The notes under the pieces are model-generated. The model searched no databases and was not told the origin of the DNA. It saw only the letters and a list, made by a program, of their open reading frames with translations. From Myxococcales bacterium (GTDB taxonomy: Bacteria; Myxococcota_A; Bradymonadia; UBA7976; UBA1532): 64,000 nt of DNA. The stretch's first letter is position 1; each line of letters opens with the position of its first letter. The position numbers were made by a program, and so were the translations under genes. This document shows positions 9,501 to 16,448 of the stretch, piece after piece. The stretch is taken from NCBI GenBank assembly GCA_020633435.1, contig JACKDP010000005.1, positions 186,001 through 250,000 on the forward strand, given 5' to 3'.

Positions 9501-10413
9501 GCAGGACCTGGCCCGCAGCCTGATGAACCTGGCGCTGCGTTTGTACAGCCTGCAACGGCGAGGCGAGGCGCTGGCGGCGTCGACCGAGGCGGTGGCGTTG
9601 CAGCGCGCTCTCGCCGCCCACCAGCCGGCGGCCTTCGAGCCGGCGCTGGCGCGCGGCCTGATGACGCTGGGCATCGGGCACGCCCACGTGGGCGACCGGG
9701 CCGCGGCGCTGGCGGCCACCGACGAGGCCGTCGGGCTGCTGCGGGGGCTGGCGGCGGCGCAGCCGGCGGCGTTCACGCCCGATCTCGCGGGCGCGCTGAC
9801 CAACCGGGGCCAGTGCCTGGCCGATCTGGGCCAGGCGGTGGACGCCCTGGCCGCCACCGAGGAGGCCGTGGCGCTGTACCGGGCGCTGCAGGCGGCCGAG
9901 CCGGCGGCGTTCGCGGGGGCGCTGGCCCAGGGGCTCGTCCAGCTCGCCGCCCGCCGGCTGGCCGCGGGGCTCGACGCCCAGGCGGTGGCCGCCGAGGCGG
10001 TGGCGGCCTGGCGGCCGCTCGCCCAGACCCACCCCGACGCCTGCGCGCCGAAGCTGGCGGACGCCCTGATCACGGCGGCGACGGCGGCTGCCGGGGACGC
10101 GGCGCTGGCGGCGGCCGACGAGGCCATCGCGCTGCTGGCGCCGCGCTGCGCGGCCCGGCCGGGCCTCTTCGACCACGACCTGGCCCGCGCCCGGGGGGCG
10201 CGCGGCGTGGCGCTGGCGGGCCTGGATCGGGGGCCCGAGGCCCTGCAGGCGTTCCGAGAGGCCCTCGCGCTCCTCGGCCCGTCCCTGGCGCGGCAGCCCG
10301 CGGCCTTCACGCCGCTGGCGCGCGCGCTGCTGCGGGACGCGCGGGCCGTGGCCGGCGCGGCGACGCCGCCCGACCTGGCGGCCTGGGCGGAGCGACTCGG
10401 CGAAAGTCGTTGA
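6547..10413 (+). CDS. CHAT-protease / STAND NTPase / TPR protein
   Basis: I chose the GTG at 6547 (1288 residues) because homology begins at once; an ATG at 6445 is in frame but codes for non-conserved residues. Residues 1-170 form a CHAT (caspase-like) domain with the catalytic pair visible as VHFSGHG (His66) and VVVFNACYSA (Cys108). A P-loop GPGGAGKT (residues 254-261) and LRVLLLARGD mark a STAND/NB-ARC-type NTPase. From about residue 630 to the end run many TPR units of about 48 residues with recurring AARPAAF...LA..L.NLA blocks. This protease, nucleotide switch and repeat sensor layout is that of NLR-like bacterial proteins; CHAT proteases include separase-like and gasdermin-cleaving enzymes. 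No gasdermin or other obvious substrate is adjacent: the next gene is a convergent DUF302 protein. No clear promoter was found. Domain calls are firm; a defence role is inference. Confidence 0.85.
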   Translation: MTAPTILFLGSVPDGQRGLRLDREVRAIADAVGASLRLVTVWAASFEDLLAGLLAHRPAVVHFSGHGRPDALLFEEADGRAAPASLGALAGLFAAARVPVEVVVFNACYSAAAAQAVVPHVGCAVGAAEPIGDAAAVKLAGALYRALAAGRSAAEAVALGRVAVEGAGFEGAEEVKLLHRSGVDPAAVRVVRPASPLAGRLTPGTQALPRYATPAQYLVARFEGVAFAGREALLAELDRWADDAAPVAVRLVHGPGGAGKTRLAQAWLKRRRADAAGFFDGPLDAEAVAALAETPRADVVIDGASTRPGLSGLLAALARRLAEGGAGRLRVLLLARGDGAWWASLAQDAAIGGLLADSPPPLRLPPLVEPADRAAEFERAAACFQALRGWAGLPPTPDLADARFEQVLYLHMAAFLAGEGAAVPAEAVLGAFLDQEVAGLPRGAVAVLAAAALRGGLADVDALAQVATAFGEESSEIEGLLTPRARTAAHLVAPLAPDLLAEALVLRVWADGQLFPGWLDRAMAGADLAAWTAAFTLLGRAEGLDAGAAAAAERALLALGRTEALEPALQALLALATWTSDARLGPALAEALAAHGTAAEAAAFEPRLPMETVNLAEVGLWVQQARLAGASTPIERARCLNNVAIRLARVGRVDEGRAAAAEAVDILRAHPELPAGLLATALDTLATQLSAVGAREEAVAAGREAVEHARRGGEPADVARTLDNVSVLERAVGDWEAALAASTEALALHRQAGDPVALARSLTNAGLWLGGLGRGAEGLPLLAEAVALRRPLAAARPDAFEPALAAALSNLALRQGELGEPEAAVAATEEAAAIHRRLAGARPEVWRATLAGTLNNLGVLRSGLGLRAEALAAMEEALAVRRALAAARPEVHEAGLAAALSNVALLRAAVGAVDEALIAGAEAVARYRALAAARPAAFDGELGVALDGLGTWQAGVGRLEDALASAQEAVAVYRRLVAERPAAFQQDLARSLMNLALRLYSLQRRGEALAASTEAVALQRALAAHQPAAFEPALARGLMTLGIGHAHVGDRAAALAATDEAVGLLRGLAAAQPAAFTPDLAGALTNRGQCLADLGQAVDALAATEEAVALYRALQAAEPAAFAGALAQGLVQLAARRLAAGLDAQAVAAEAVAAWRPLAQTHPDACAPKLADALITAATAAAGDAALAAADEAIALLAPRCAARPGLFDHDLARARGARGVALAGLDRGPEALQAFREALALLGPSLARQPAAFTPLARALLRDARAVAGAATPPDLAAWAERLGESR

Positions 10414-10437
10414 AGATCAGGTGGTTTCGCGGGTGGC

Positions 10438-10833
10438 TCAGCCGAGCGCCGCGAGCACCCGCTCGAGCCGCGCCGTGGCCTCCTGCACCAGCGCGTCCAT
10501 GTCATCGCGGGGCACCACGCTGAACATGGCGCGCGGGTCGGCGATGGAGACGCGCGTGCCGCCCTCGACCGCCTGCAGCACGACGTTGCAGGGCAGCAGC
10601 AGGCCGATGTCGGCCTCGGCGCTGATGGCCTGGTGGGCCAGGTGCGGGTTGCAGGCGCCCAGGATGGTGTAGGGGCGGAAGTCGACGTCGAGCTTCTTCT
10701 TGAACGTCGCCGACACATCGATCTCGGTGAGGATGCCGAAGCCTTCGGCGGCGAGGGCGGCGGTGACGCGGCCGCGGGTGGTGGCGAAGTCGGCGTCGAC
10801 GGTGGTGTGCAGGCCGTAGGGCTGGGCGTTCAT
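10438..10833 (-). CDS. DUF302 domain protein
   Basis: 131 residues from the ATG at 10833; the frame stays open upstream but that part looks non-coding. It matches DUF302, a small alpha/beta domain: an N-terminal block (TRGRVTAALAAEGFGILTEI), then TILGACNPHLAHQAI and LLLPCNVVLQ with the two family cysteines, and a C-terminal helix after DDMDALV. DUF302 proteins are often tied to heavy-metal, redox or sulfur contexts, but the biochemical role is unresolved. There is no signal peptide, so it is probably cytoplasmic. The gene is convergent with the CHAT protein (24-bp gap) and divergent from the small gene at 11061. Confidence 0.85.
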   Translation of the reverse strand: MNAQPYGLHTTVDADFATTRGRVTAALAAEGFGILTEIDVSATFKKKLDVDFRPYTILGACNPHLAHQAISAEADIGLLLPCNVVLQAVEGGTRVSIADPRAMFSVVPRDDMDALVQEATARLERVLAALG

Positions 10834-10967
10834 GGGGCCTCCCGTGCTGGGTTCGCCCGCCTCTCTAGCACGGACCGGGCCGGCCCGTCTGCGCGGCCCG
10901 GCGCGGGGCCGCGGGCCTGGCTGTGTCACCGTGTCGCAACGCTCGGCGCGGCCTCGGGACAGACCCT

Positions 10968-10996
10968 TTGCGCGGCCGTGGTCGCCCCGCTACCCT
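10968..10996 (+). promoter_or_regulatory. Possible promoter for the small gene at 11061
   Basis: TTGCGC (10968-10973), a 17-bp spacer and TACCCT (10991-10996). Each box matches the consensus at only three positions, so this is weak. It lies in the 227-bp divergent gap, which otherwise holds no recognisable feature. Confidence 0.28.
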
Positions 10997-11060
10997 GCAC
11001 TGAGCGGGCACCTCGTGGCAGCGAGGTCGGCTTGGGGCACGCACCGGGGTCGGAGGGCAG

Positions 11061-11327
11061 ATGGCCACCTTGTTTGAAGTGAAGCTGGATACACGCGCGG
11101 AGATCGTCGACTTCCATGTCATCCTGCCGGATGGCAGCCACTACGCGCACTCCTCGTCGAAGACGGGCAACCTCGCCATCCAGAAGGGGTGGCTGGGCGG
11201 CACGACGCTGCGGGCCCGCCTGCGCGACGGGCTGGCGGCGGTGCGGATGGTCGCCGTCCTGGCCGATGGCCGGCGGGCCGACCTCGGCTCGATCGCGCCG
11301 TTCGGCCACCGGACCATCCAGATCTAG
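11061..11327 (+). CDS. Small hypothetical protein
   Basis: 88 residues with no signal peptide or membrane segment. The composition is balanced and the beta-strand-rich pattern (FEVKLDTRAEIVDFHVILPD; VRMVAVLADGRRADLG) suggests a small beta-sandwich or barrel. GGAGGG lies a few bases before the ATG, which supports real translation. The frame uses the GC-rich third positions expected of a coding region here. I do not recognise the family. Its 3' end lies 16 bp from the convergent Cys-rich lipoprotein gene. Confidence 0.6.
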   Translation: MATLFEVKLDTRAEIVDFHVILPDGSHYAHSSSKTGNLAIQKGWLGGTTLRARLRDGLAAVRMVAVLADGRRADLGSIAPFGHRTIQI

Positions 11328-11343
11328 TCCAGGCGCCCGGCGG

Positions 11344-14300
11344 TCAGAACCCGTCGCGGCAGTCGAGGAAGCCCTCGACGTCGCAGACGCCGCCGCCCAT
11401 CTCCGCGATGGCGCAGTCGATGCCGCGCTGTATCTCGTCGGGGAAGTCCTCGAAGTCCAGCTCGCAGAACCGCACGCAATCGGGGTCGGGGAAGCCGCAG
11501 GCGTCGAAGATGTCGCAGGCGATCTGGCAGTCGGCGCCCACCGCGACGTCGAAGCAGGCGAGGGCGGCGGCGGCGTCGCAGGGGTCGCCGGCGGCTCGCA
11601 GGCAGGGGGCGAGCGTCGCGATGTAGTCGATGGGGGCGCGGCCGCTGCGCACCCGGCCGGTGCAGGTGGCCTGGCAGGCGGCCTCGTCGGCGAAGGCGCC
11701 GCAGGCGGCGGCGGTCCGGCACGGGGCGATGCACGGCGCCGCCACGTCGTCGTCGAGGGCGAGGCAGGCCGCCTGGTCCTCGCACCGGGCCACCGCCGCG
11801 CAGGCCGCCTGGATGGGCACCGCCGGGTCGGCCGGGGTGCAGGCCACCCCGCAGAGCAGGGGATCCAGGTCGTCCTCGCAGCGCGCCCGGGTGGCGCAGA
11901 GGGCCTCGCACGCCGGGTCGATGGGGGGCGGCGCGTCGCCGGTGCAGGCGAAGAGGCCGGCGCAGCCGCGGTGCAGCCGCCGGGCGTCGGCGAAGCAGCC
12001 GGCCAGCGCCACGTCGGCCGCCGCCTCGCAGTCGGCCTCGCAGGCCTCGCCAGCCGGCACCCCGCACCGGTCTCGATCGGCGCAGTCGCCCGCGCAGTCG
12101 ACGGCGGGCTCGACGAGGCAAGCGCGCAGCGCCCGGCACCCGGGCTGGTCGCCCGCGGCGTCCAGGCAGGCCGCGGCCTGCTCGATGGCCACCGCCTCGG
12201 CCCCGCCGAACCCGAGGGCGCACTGCTCGACGCACGTCGCGAGGGGGCGCTCGGATCCGGGCACGCAGTCGTCCACGGCCAGGCAGTAGCGCGCGCAGGT
12301 GCGGCCCCCGCCGTCGTCGCCCGCGCCGCAGGCGCGCACCCCGTCGTCCCCGTCGCAGCCGGGGGCCGTGAGCACGCACGCGGTGTAGGTGGCGGCGTCC
12401 ACCGGCGAGGCGAAGGCGGCGTCGTCGCAGTCGGCCACGCAGCGCGCCTCGTCGCCCTGACCGCAGGCAGCGACCCGCGCGCAGGCCGCCTCGCAGGGCG
12501 GCGGCGCCGGGGGCTCGCAGGCGGCGATCGCCCCGCAGGCGTCGGCGCCCTCGACGCAGTCGAGCCAGGCCTGCTGGCGGTCGCGGGGGTAGGCGGCCAC
12601 GCACTCTTCCTCGCAAGCCTGCGGAATCAAAGCAGGATCGCAGGCCGAGCGCGCGGCGCACCACGCCTGGCACCGCCCCTCCGGGCCGTTCTCCGCCAGG
12701 CAGGCCGCCAGGTCGGGGCAGGTGAGCACCGCGCCGCAGCCGCGCTGGTTGGCGGCCCGCCGCACCGCGTCGGGGTCGCCGAGGCCCTCGCAGGCGTCGA
12801 GGCAGGGGCCCGGCTCAAGGCCCTCGCAGACGGCGCGGGCCTCGCAGAGCGAGGTGCAGGCGGGGGAGGTCGGCGGCGACGCCTGCCAGCACTCGTCGAA
12901 GGGCACGAAGGCGTCGAACGGGCAGGGGCTCAGCGCCTCGAACCCGCACCGGAGCCCGTCGGCGCCGCCGTCGCCCAGGGCGTCGTAGGCCTCCCGGCAG
13001 TCGAAGTCGAAGTCGAAGCCGCAGGCGTTCCAGACGCCGCAGAACTCGGCGACGCCCGGGGGCGGGGGCGGGGGCGGATCGGCGACGAGCTGGTAGCAGG
13101 CCAGGACGGCCTCGCAGTCGACGGCGGCCTCCCCGCAGCGCTCCCCTTGCAGCGCCCGCTGGCGGGCCAGGGGATCGTCGCCGCAGCGCGCCTCGCAGTC
13201 GCCCACGGCGGCCCCGCAGGCGCCGAGGCGGTCGCAGAGCCCGCCGCAGTCCACCTCCAGGTCCTCGGGCACGCAGGCCTCCACCGCCGGGCAGCTCAGG
13301 GGGTCCGCGCGCTCCAGGCACCTGGCGGCGACGGCGAACCGCAGCCCGTCATCCCCCGCCAGGCCCTCGCCGCAGGCCGAGAGACAGTCCGTGAGCCCGT
13401 CGGCGTCGTCGGCGCAGACGGTCTGGGCCTCGCAGAACCCCAGGCAGGGGACGCCGGGCTCGGGGAAGTCGAAGCAGCGGTCCACCGTGTGCTGGCCGTC
13501 GAAGCACTCCGGCGCCGTCAGGATGCAGGCCAGGACGGGCAGGGCGTAGTCGGGATCCTCGAAGACCACGTCATCGCAGTCGAGCCGGCAGCTCGCGTCG
13601 TCGACCCCGCCGTAGCAGGCGTCCACCCGGTCGCAGTAGGCGGGGCAGGGGGGCGCCGGCAGCGCCTCGCAGCGGCCGATGGCGGCGCAGCCGGGGGCGC
13701 CCCCGACGCACTCGCGGTAGGCGGCGTGGCGTTCGTAGGCGTACTCGCCCAGGCACGTCCGCTCGCAGGCGGCCGCGTCCTCGTCGGTGCAGGGGGCCAG
13801 CGCCGCGCAGTGCCGGCGGCAGACGCCGGCGGGCCCGCGCTGGTCGACGCACGTCGCGAACTCGTCGCAGTCCGCGGCCTCCATGCAGGCCCACTGGGGC
13901 TCCAGTCGGGCATAGGCGTCGCGATCGATGAAGTCCTGCGTCCAGATGCCGAAGCACTGCTGGTCACAGACACGCCGGGCGGCCGCGTCTGCCACGCCGC
14001 AGGCCTCCGTCACCTCGCAGAAGTCCTGGCACGCGGCCAGCCCGCCCTCGCCATCAAAGCAGGCGTCCACCACCTCCCAGGCGTCGAACGGGCAGCCGCC
14101 AGCCAGCCAGTCGGCCACGCAGCGCAGCGAGGCCCCGCCGTCACCGACCTCGAGGCCGTACTGGTAGACCTCGTCGCACGCGATGTCCCAGTCCAGATCG
14201 CAGTCCTCCCAGGCCGGGCAGAGCTGATCCCGGGTCGGCACGGCGGCCCCGCCCTGGTCACATCGGCGCAGGGCCTCGCAGTCATCCCCGGCGGCGGCCC

Positions 14301-14982
14301 GGCAGGCATCCCGGGTCTCTTGCCGGCGCCGCACCAGGGGATCGGCCGGCGCGTCATCGGCCGTCAGGCAGGCCGTCAGGCAGCTCGCCTCGCTCTCGAG
14401 GCCGCAGGCCACGCGGGGCGCGCAGGCCTCCTCGCAGGCCGGGTAGGCGGTCCGCCCCAGGCAGGCCAGGAAGCCCCGCACATCACACTCGCCCTCGGCC
14501 AGCTCGCCATGGCAGGCCTGGAAGGCCACCTCCGCCGGCGCGCAGCGCGCGTCGCACCCGGGGGCCGGCAGCTCGCCCGCGCAGATCGTCAGGTCGGCGC
14601 AGATGTCAGCGCAGCCGGCCGCCTGCTCGGTGGGGAGCCGGCACTGGCTCACGGCGGGGCAGTCCGCGCCGGACAGACAGGCGAACCAGGCTTGTCGCGT
14701 CGGACCGCTGGCGGCGGCGCAGGCGTCCAGGCAGCCAGGCACCTCGATGCCGCATGCCACCCGCCGCGCGCAGGCGTCGCGGCAGCTCGCCACCTCGCCC
14801 CCGCGGCCCGCGTCGGGCTCGACCCCGGCGTCGACCGGGGGCCGACCGGAATCCATTGTCATTTCAGACATGTCGGCGCTCGCGTCGCCGCCCGGGACCA
14901 CGACGACCTCGCCGCCGCCGCCACCATCACACCCCGCCATGGGACCCAGCCCCATGACCAGCAGCACCCATCCTGCCCTCAT
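11344..14982 (-). CDS. Giant cysteine-rich repeat lipoprotein (paralogue 1)
   Basis: 1212 residues from the ATG at 14982. The N-terminus is a lipoprotein signal (RAGWVLLVMGLGPMAGC, Cys at the lipobox) followed by a short Gly and Asp/Ala-rich linker; the rest is made of Cys-rich units. A typical unit has the spacing C-x3-C-x5-C-G-x(4-6)-C-x3-C, then a loop of 15-25 residues ending in W/F-x-x-C and a C-x(5-7)-C pair, for example CRDACARRVACG and CEAACARVAACG. Cysteine makes up very roughly a tenth of the residues, so the mature protein should be a disulfide-bonded rod outside the inner membrane. It is not the Myxococcus disulfide repeat (CGDG...CDDGN). Ribosome site GGGAGAGGAG; a TATACT -10 box lies at 15016-15011. 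A same-strand paralogue lies beyond the permease. Function unknown; a surface adhesin or matrix protein is a guess. Confidence 0.85.
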   Translation of the reverse strand: MRAGWVLLVMGLGPMAGCDGGGGGEVVVVPGGDASADMSEMTMDSGRPPVDAGVEPDAGRGGEVASCRDACARRVACGIEVPGCLDACAAASGPTRQAWFACLSGADCPAVSQCRLPTEQAAGCADICADLTICAGELPAPGCDARCAPAEVAFQACHGELAEGECDVRGFLACLGRTAYPACEEACAPRVACGLESEASCLTACLTADDAPADPLVRRRQETRDACRAAAGDDCEALRRCDQGGAAVPTRDQLCPAWEDCDLDWDIACDEVYQYGLEVGDGGASLRCVADWLAGGCPFDAWEVVDACFDGEGGLAACQDFCEVTEACGVADAAARRVCDQQCFGIWTQDFIDRDAYARLEPQWACMEAADCDEFATCVDQRGPAGVCRRHCAALAPCTDEDAAACERTCLGEYAYERHAAYRECVGGAPGCAAIGRCEALPAPPCPAYCDRVDACYGGVDDASCRLDCDDVVFEDPDYALPVLACILTAPECFDGQHTVDRCFDFPEPGVPCLGFCEAQTVCADDADGLTDCLSACGEGLAGDDGLRFAVAARCLERADPLSCPAVEACVPEDLEVDCGGLCDRLGACGAAVGDCEARCGDDPLARQRALQGERCGEAAVDCEAVLACYQLVADPPPPPPPGVAEFCGVWNACGFDFDFDCREAYDALGDGGADGLRCGFEALSPCPFDAFVPFDECWQASPPTSPACTSLCEARAVCEGLEPGPCLDACEGLGDPDAVRRAANQRGCGAVLTCPDLAACLAENGPEGRCQAWCAARSACDPALIPQACEEECVAAYPRDRQQAWLDCVEGADACGAIAACEPPAPPPCEAACARVAACGQGDEARCVADCDDAAFASPVDAATYTACVLTAPGCDGDDGVRACGAGDDGGGRTCARYCLAVDDCVPGSERPLATCVEQCALGFGGAEAVAIEQAAACLDAAGDQPGCRALRACLVEPAVDCAGDCADRDRCGVPAGEACEADCEAAADVALAGCFADARRLHRGCAGLFACTGDAPPPIDPACEALCATRARCEDDLDPLLCGVACTPADPAVPIQAACAAVARCEDQAACLALDDDVAAPCIAPCRTAAACGAFADEAACQATCTGRVRSGRAPIDYIATLAPCLRAAGDPCDAAAALACFDVAVGADCQIACDIFDACGFPDPDCVRFCELDFEDFPDEIQRGIDCAIAEMGGGVCDVEGFLDCRDGF

Positions 14983-15109
14983 TGCCCGGCTCCTCTCCCT
15001 GAGACTGCGCAGTATAGCAGCGTCTCCATGTCCGACGCGGCGACTTTCGATCGCTCGCCGGAGGCGCCGACGCGTTGCATCGGACGCGGATCGGGGGCAC
15101 AAAGGCCCC

Positions 15110-16444
15110 ATGGCCTCGACACTCGATCGCTGGTTTGGTTGGACGGCGGCGGGATCGTCGGCGGGCACCGAGGTGCGCGCCGGCGTCACGACGTTCCTGA
15201 CCATGGCGTACATCCTGTTCGTGAACCCGGCCATCCTCGGGGTGGCCATCCCGGCGGGGCAGCCGGCCCTGCTGACGGCGACGGCGCTGGCGGCGGCCCT
15301 GGGCTGCCTCGTCATGGGGCTCTGGGCGCGGCTGCCCTTCGCCCTGGCGCCGGGCATGGGGCTCAACGCCTACTTCGCCTTCACGGTGGTGGGCCAGCAG
15401 CACGTCCCGTGGCCGACGGCGCTGGGGGCCGTGTTCCTGTCGGGCGTCCTCTTCGTGGTGCTCAGCGTCACGGGCGCGCGGACGATGCTGGTGCGGGCCA
15501 TCCCGCGGCCGCTGCGGCAAGCGACGGCGGGGGGCATCGGGCTCTTCCTGGCGTTCATCGGCTTGAAGAATGCGGGCGTCGTGGTGGCCCACCCGGCCAC
15601 CCTGGTGACGCTCGGCGACGTGACCGGGCCGGGGCCCGTGCTCTTCCTGGTGGGGCTGGTGGTGACGGGGGCGCTGCTGGCGGTGCGGCGGCCCGAGGCC
15701 ATCCTGGTGGGCATCGCGGTGGTCGCGGGCCTGGCCATCGCGTCCGGCGCGCCGGTCTTCGCCGGGCAGGCCTTCGGCGGCTTCGAGGGCGGCGTGGTGC
15801 AGGCGCCCGTCTGGCCCGACGTGGCCTTCGCCCTCGACCTCCCGGGGGCCCTGGGCCTGGGCCTCGCGGGCATCGTCTTCGTCTTTCTGTTCGTGGATCT
15901 GTTCGACACCGCCGGCACGCTGAGCGGCCTCGCCGAGCGCTCGGGCCTGGCGGACGCCGAGGGCGAGCTGCCGCGGGCCGGGCGAGCGTTCTTCGCCGAC
16001 GCCGTGGCCACGGTGGGCGGCGCCCTGCTCGGCACCAGCACGACCACCGCCTACATCGAGAGCGCGGCGGGCATGGAGGCGGGCGGGCGGACGGGCCTGA
16101 CGGCCGTGGTCGTGGCCGGGTGCTTCCTGTTGAGCCTCGTCTTCTGGCCGCTGGCCGGCGCGGTGCCGGCCGTCGCGACGGCGCCGGCGCTCGTGGTGGT
16201 GGGCGCGCTGATGCTGGGGTCCGTCCGCCGCATCGACTGGGACGCCCCCCGGGTGGCGGTGCCGGCGTTCCTGACCGTGGCGGGCATGGCGCTGACGTTC
16301 TCCATCGCCAACGGCATCGCGCTGGGCCTCGTGACGTGGACGGCGCTGCACGCGGTGACGGGGCGCGCCCGGGACGTGCACCCCATCCTCTACGGCCTCA
16401 CCCTGGCCATCGTGGCGCGCTACCTCTGGCTGGCCGCGGGCTGA
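15110..16444 (+). CDS. AzgA/NCS2-type purine (hypoxanthine/guanine/adenine) permease
   Basis: 444 residues, the usual length of the AzgA/GhxP/PurP branch of nucleobase:cation symporters. The start carries the family block TEVRAGVTTFLTMAYILFVN, then APGMGLNAYFAFTVV, and later FVDLFDTAGTLSGLAER and GTSTTTAYIESAAGMEAGGR, which hold residues used for purine and cation binding. About a dozen membrane helices are visible, so it should import purines across the inner membrane. Exact specificity cannot be told. The ATG at 15110 begins right at the family start (RWFGWTAAG), with only a weak ribosome site. The gene points opposite to both Cys-rich genes that enclose it. No purine riboswitch is seen in the 127-bp leader. 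Confidence 0.9.
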   Translation: MASTLDRWFGWTAAGSSAGTEVRAGVTTFLTMAYILFVNPAILGVAIPAGQPALLTATALAAALGCLVMGLWARLPFALAPGMGLNAYFAFTVVGQQHVPWPTALGAVFLSGVLFVVLSVTGARTMLVRAIPRPLRQATAGGIGLFLAFIGLKNAGVVVAHPATLVTLGDVTGPGPVLFLVGLVVTGALLAVRRPEAILVGIAVVAGLAIASGAPVFAGQAFGGFEGGVVQAPVWPDVAFALDLPGALGLGLAGIVFVFLFVDLFDTAGTLSGLAERSGLADAEGELPRAGRAFFADAVATVGGALLGTSTTTAYIESAAGMEAGGRTGLTAVVVAGCFLLSLVFWPLAGAVPAVATAPALVVVGALMLGSVRRIDWDAPRVAVPAFLTVAGMALTFSIANGIALGLVTWTALHAVTGRARDVHPILYGLTLAIVARYLWLAAG

Positions 16445-16448
16445 GGCC

